In this document: piece after piece, positions 5,668 to 5,781 of the stretch
How positions within the stretch are numbered: the stretch's first letter is position 1
Layout of the letters: each line of letters starts with the position of its first letter
Assembly (NCBI GenBank): GCA_964585925.1
Contig: CAZPFS010000049.1
Span: 1-5,781 of the forward strand
Source: JAAZLS01 sp964585925
Lineage (GTDB): Bacteria; Bacillota; Dethiobacteria; DTU022
Reading direction: 5' to 3'
DNA length: 5,781 nt
The notes under the pieces: generated by a model
Told to the model about the DNA's origin: nothing
What the model saw: only the letters and a program-made list of their open reading frames with translations
Databases searched by the model: none
Position numbers and translations under genes: made by a program

Positions 5668-5781
5668 TTAAAACAGAAAGTCCAGAAAATCCTTGATCGG
5701 TCCCCGCTCCCGAGAGCGGTTCGACTGAGCCTTTTTATGGTGCTCCCCCCCGAAATAGCGATCCAGCGATGGGCTGATCTC
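5668..5781 (-). CDS. Unidentified protein, C-terminal fragment upstream of trkH
   Basis: An open frame runs from the window edge for 37 codons to TAA at 5670-5668, 16 nt before the trkH ATG. The visible tail is charged (GGEHHKKAQSNRSRERG) and ends in the hydrophobic IKDFLDFLF. I do not recognise the family. It does not look like the end of a TrkA RCK domain. The tight spacing to trkH, and the trkH ribosome site in the gap, make a real upstream gene plausible, but 37 codons at an edge are weak evidence. A run of seven G (5751-5745) lies inside the frame. Confidence 0.5.
   Translation of the reverse strand, partial: EISPSLDRYFGGEHHKKAQSNRSRERGPIKDFLDFLF

Overview
The window looks like ordinary chromosome from a bacterium, most likely an anaerobic, Clostridia-like Firmicute. 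This lineage call is an inference. It rests on strong AGGAGG-type ribosome binding sites, GTG as an alternative start, clear sigma-A-type promoters, Rho-independent terminators with U-tracts, and a short Thermotoga/Bacillus-type SpeD. Genes are moderately GC-rich and the spacers are AT-rich. No mobile element, CRISPR array, tRNA or rRNA was seen.

Layout: the left edge holds the 3' end of a plus-strand ABC-2 type permease, followed by one clear and one weaker terminator around a 40-nt homopyrimidine tract. Everything else is on the minus strand. In order of transcription, from right to left, it runs as follows: the 3' end of an unidentified gene (5668-5781); a TrkH-family potassium transporter subunit (4188-5651); a roughly 330-nt unit with its own promoter and terminator but no convincing reading frame, which I read as a structured non-coding RNA (about 4099 to 3769); speD, for S-adenosylmethionine decarboxylase (3258-3632), with its own promoter; ndk, for nucleoside diphosphate kinase (2640-3101), with a terminator; and the nfeD-slipin pair (2479 to 350), which is one transcription unit with a 3-nt gap.

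How the genes work together: NfeD and slipin form a known membrane-protease/SPFH-scaffold pair. SpeD feeds polyamine synthesis, Ndk balances nucleoside triphosphates, and TrkH imports potassium. These are housekeeping functions with no obvious shared pathway. The least explained part of the window is the RNA between trkH and speD. It has a near-consensus extended -10 promoter, many local hairpins with mutually exclusive pairings, and a strong bipartite terminator. I could not assign it to a family. It could be a free-standing small RNA or a long leader upstream of speD.
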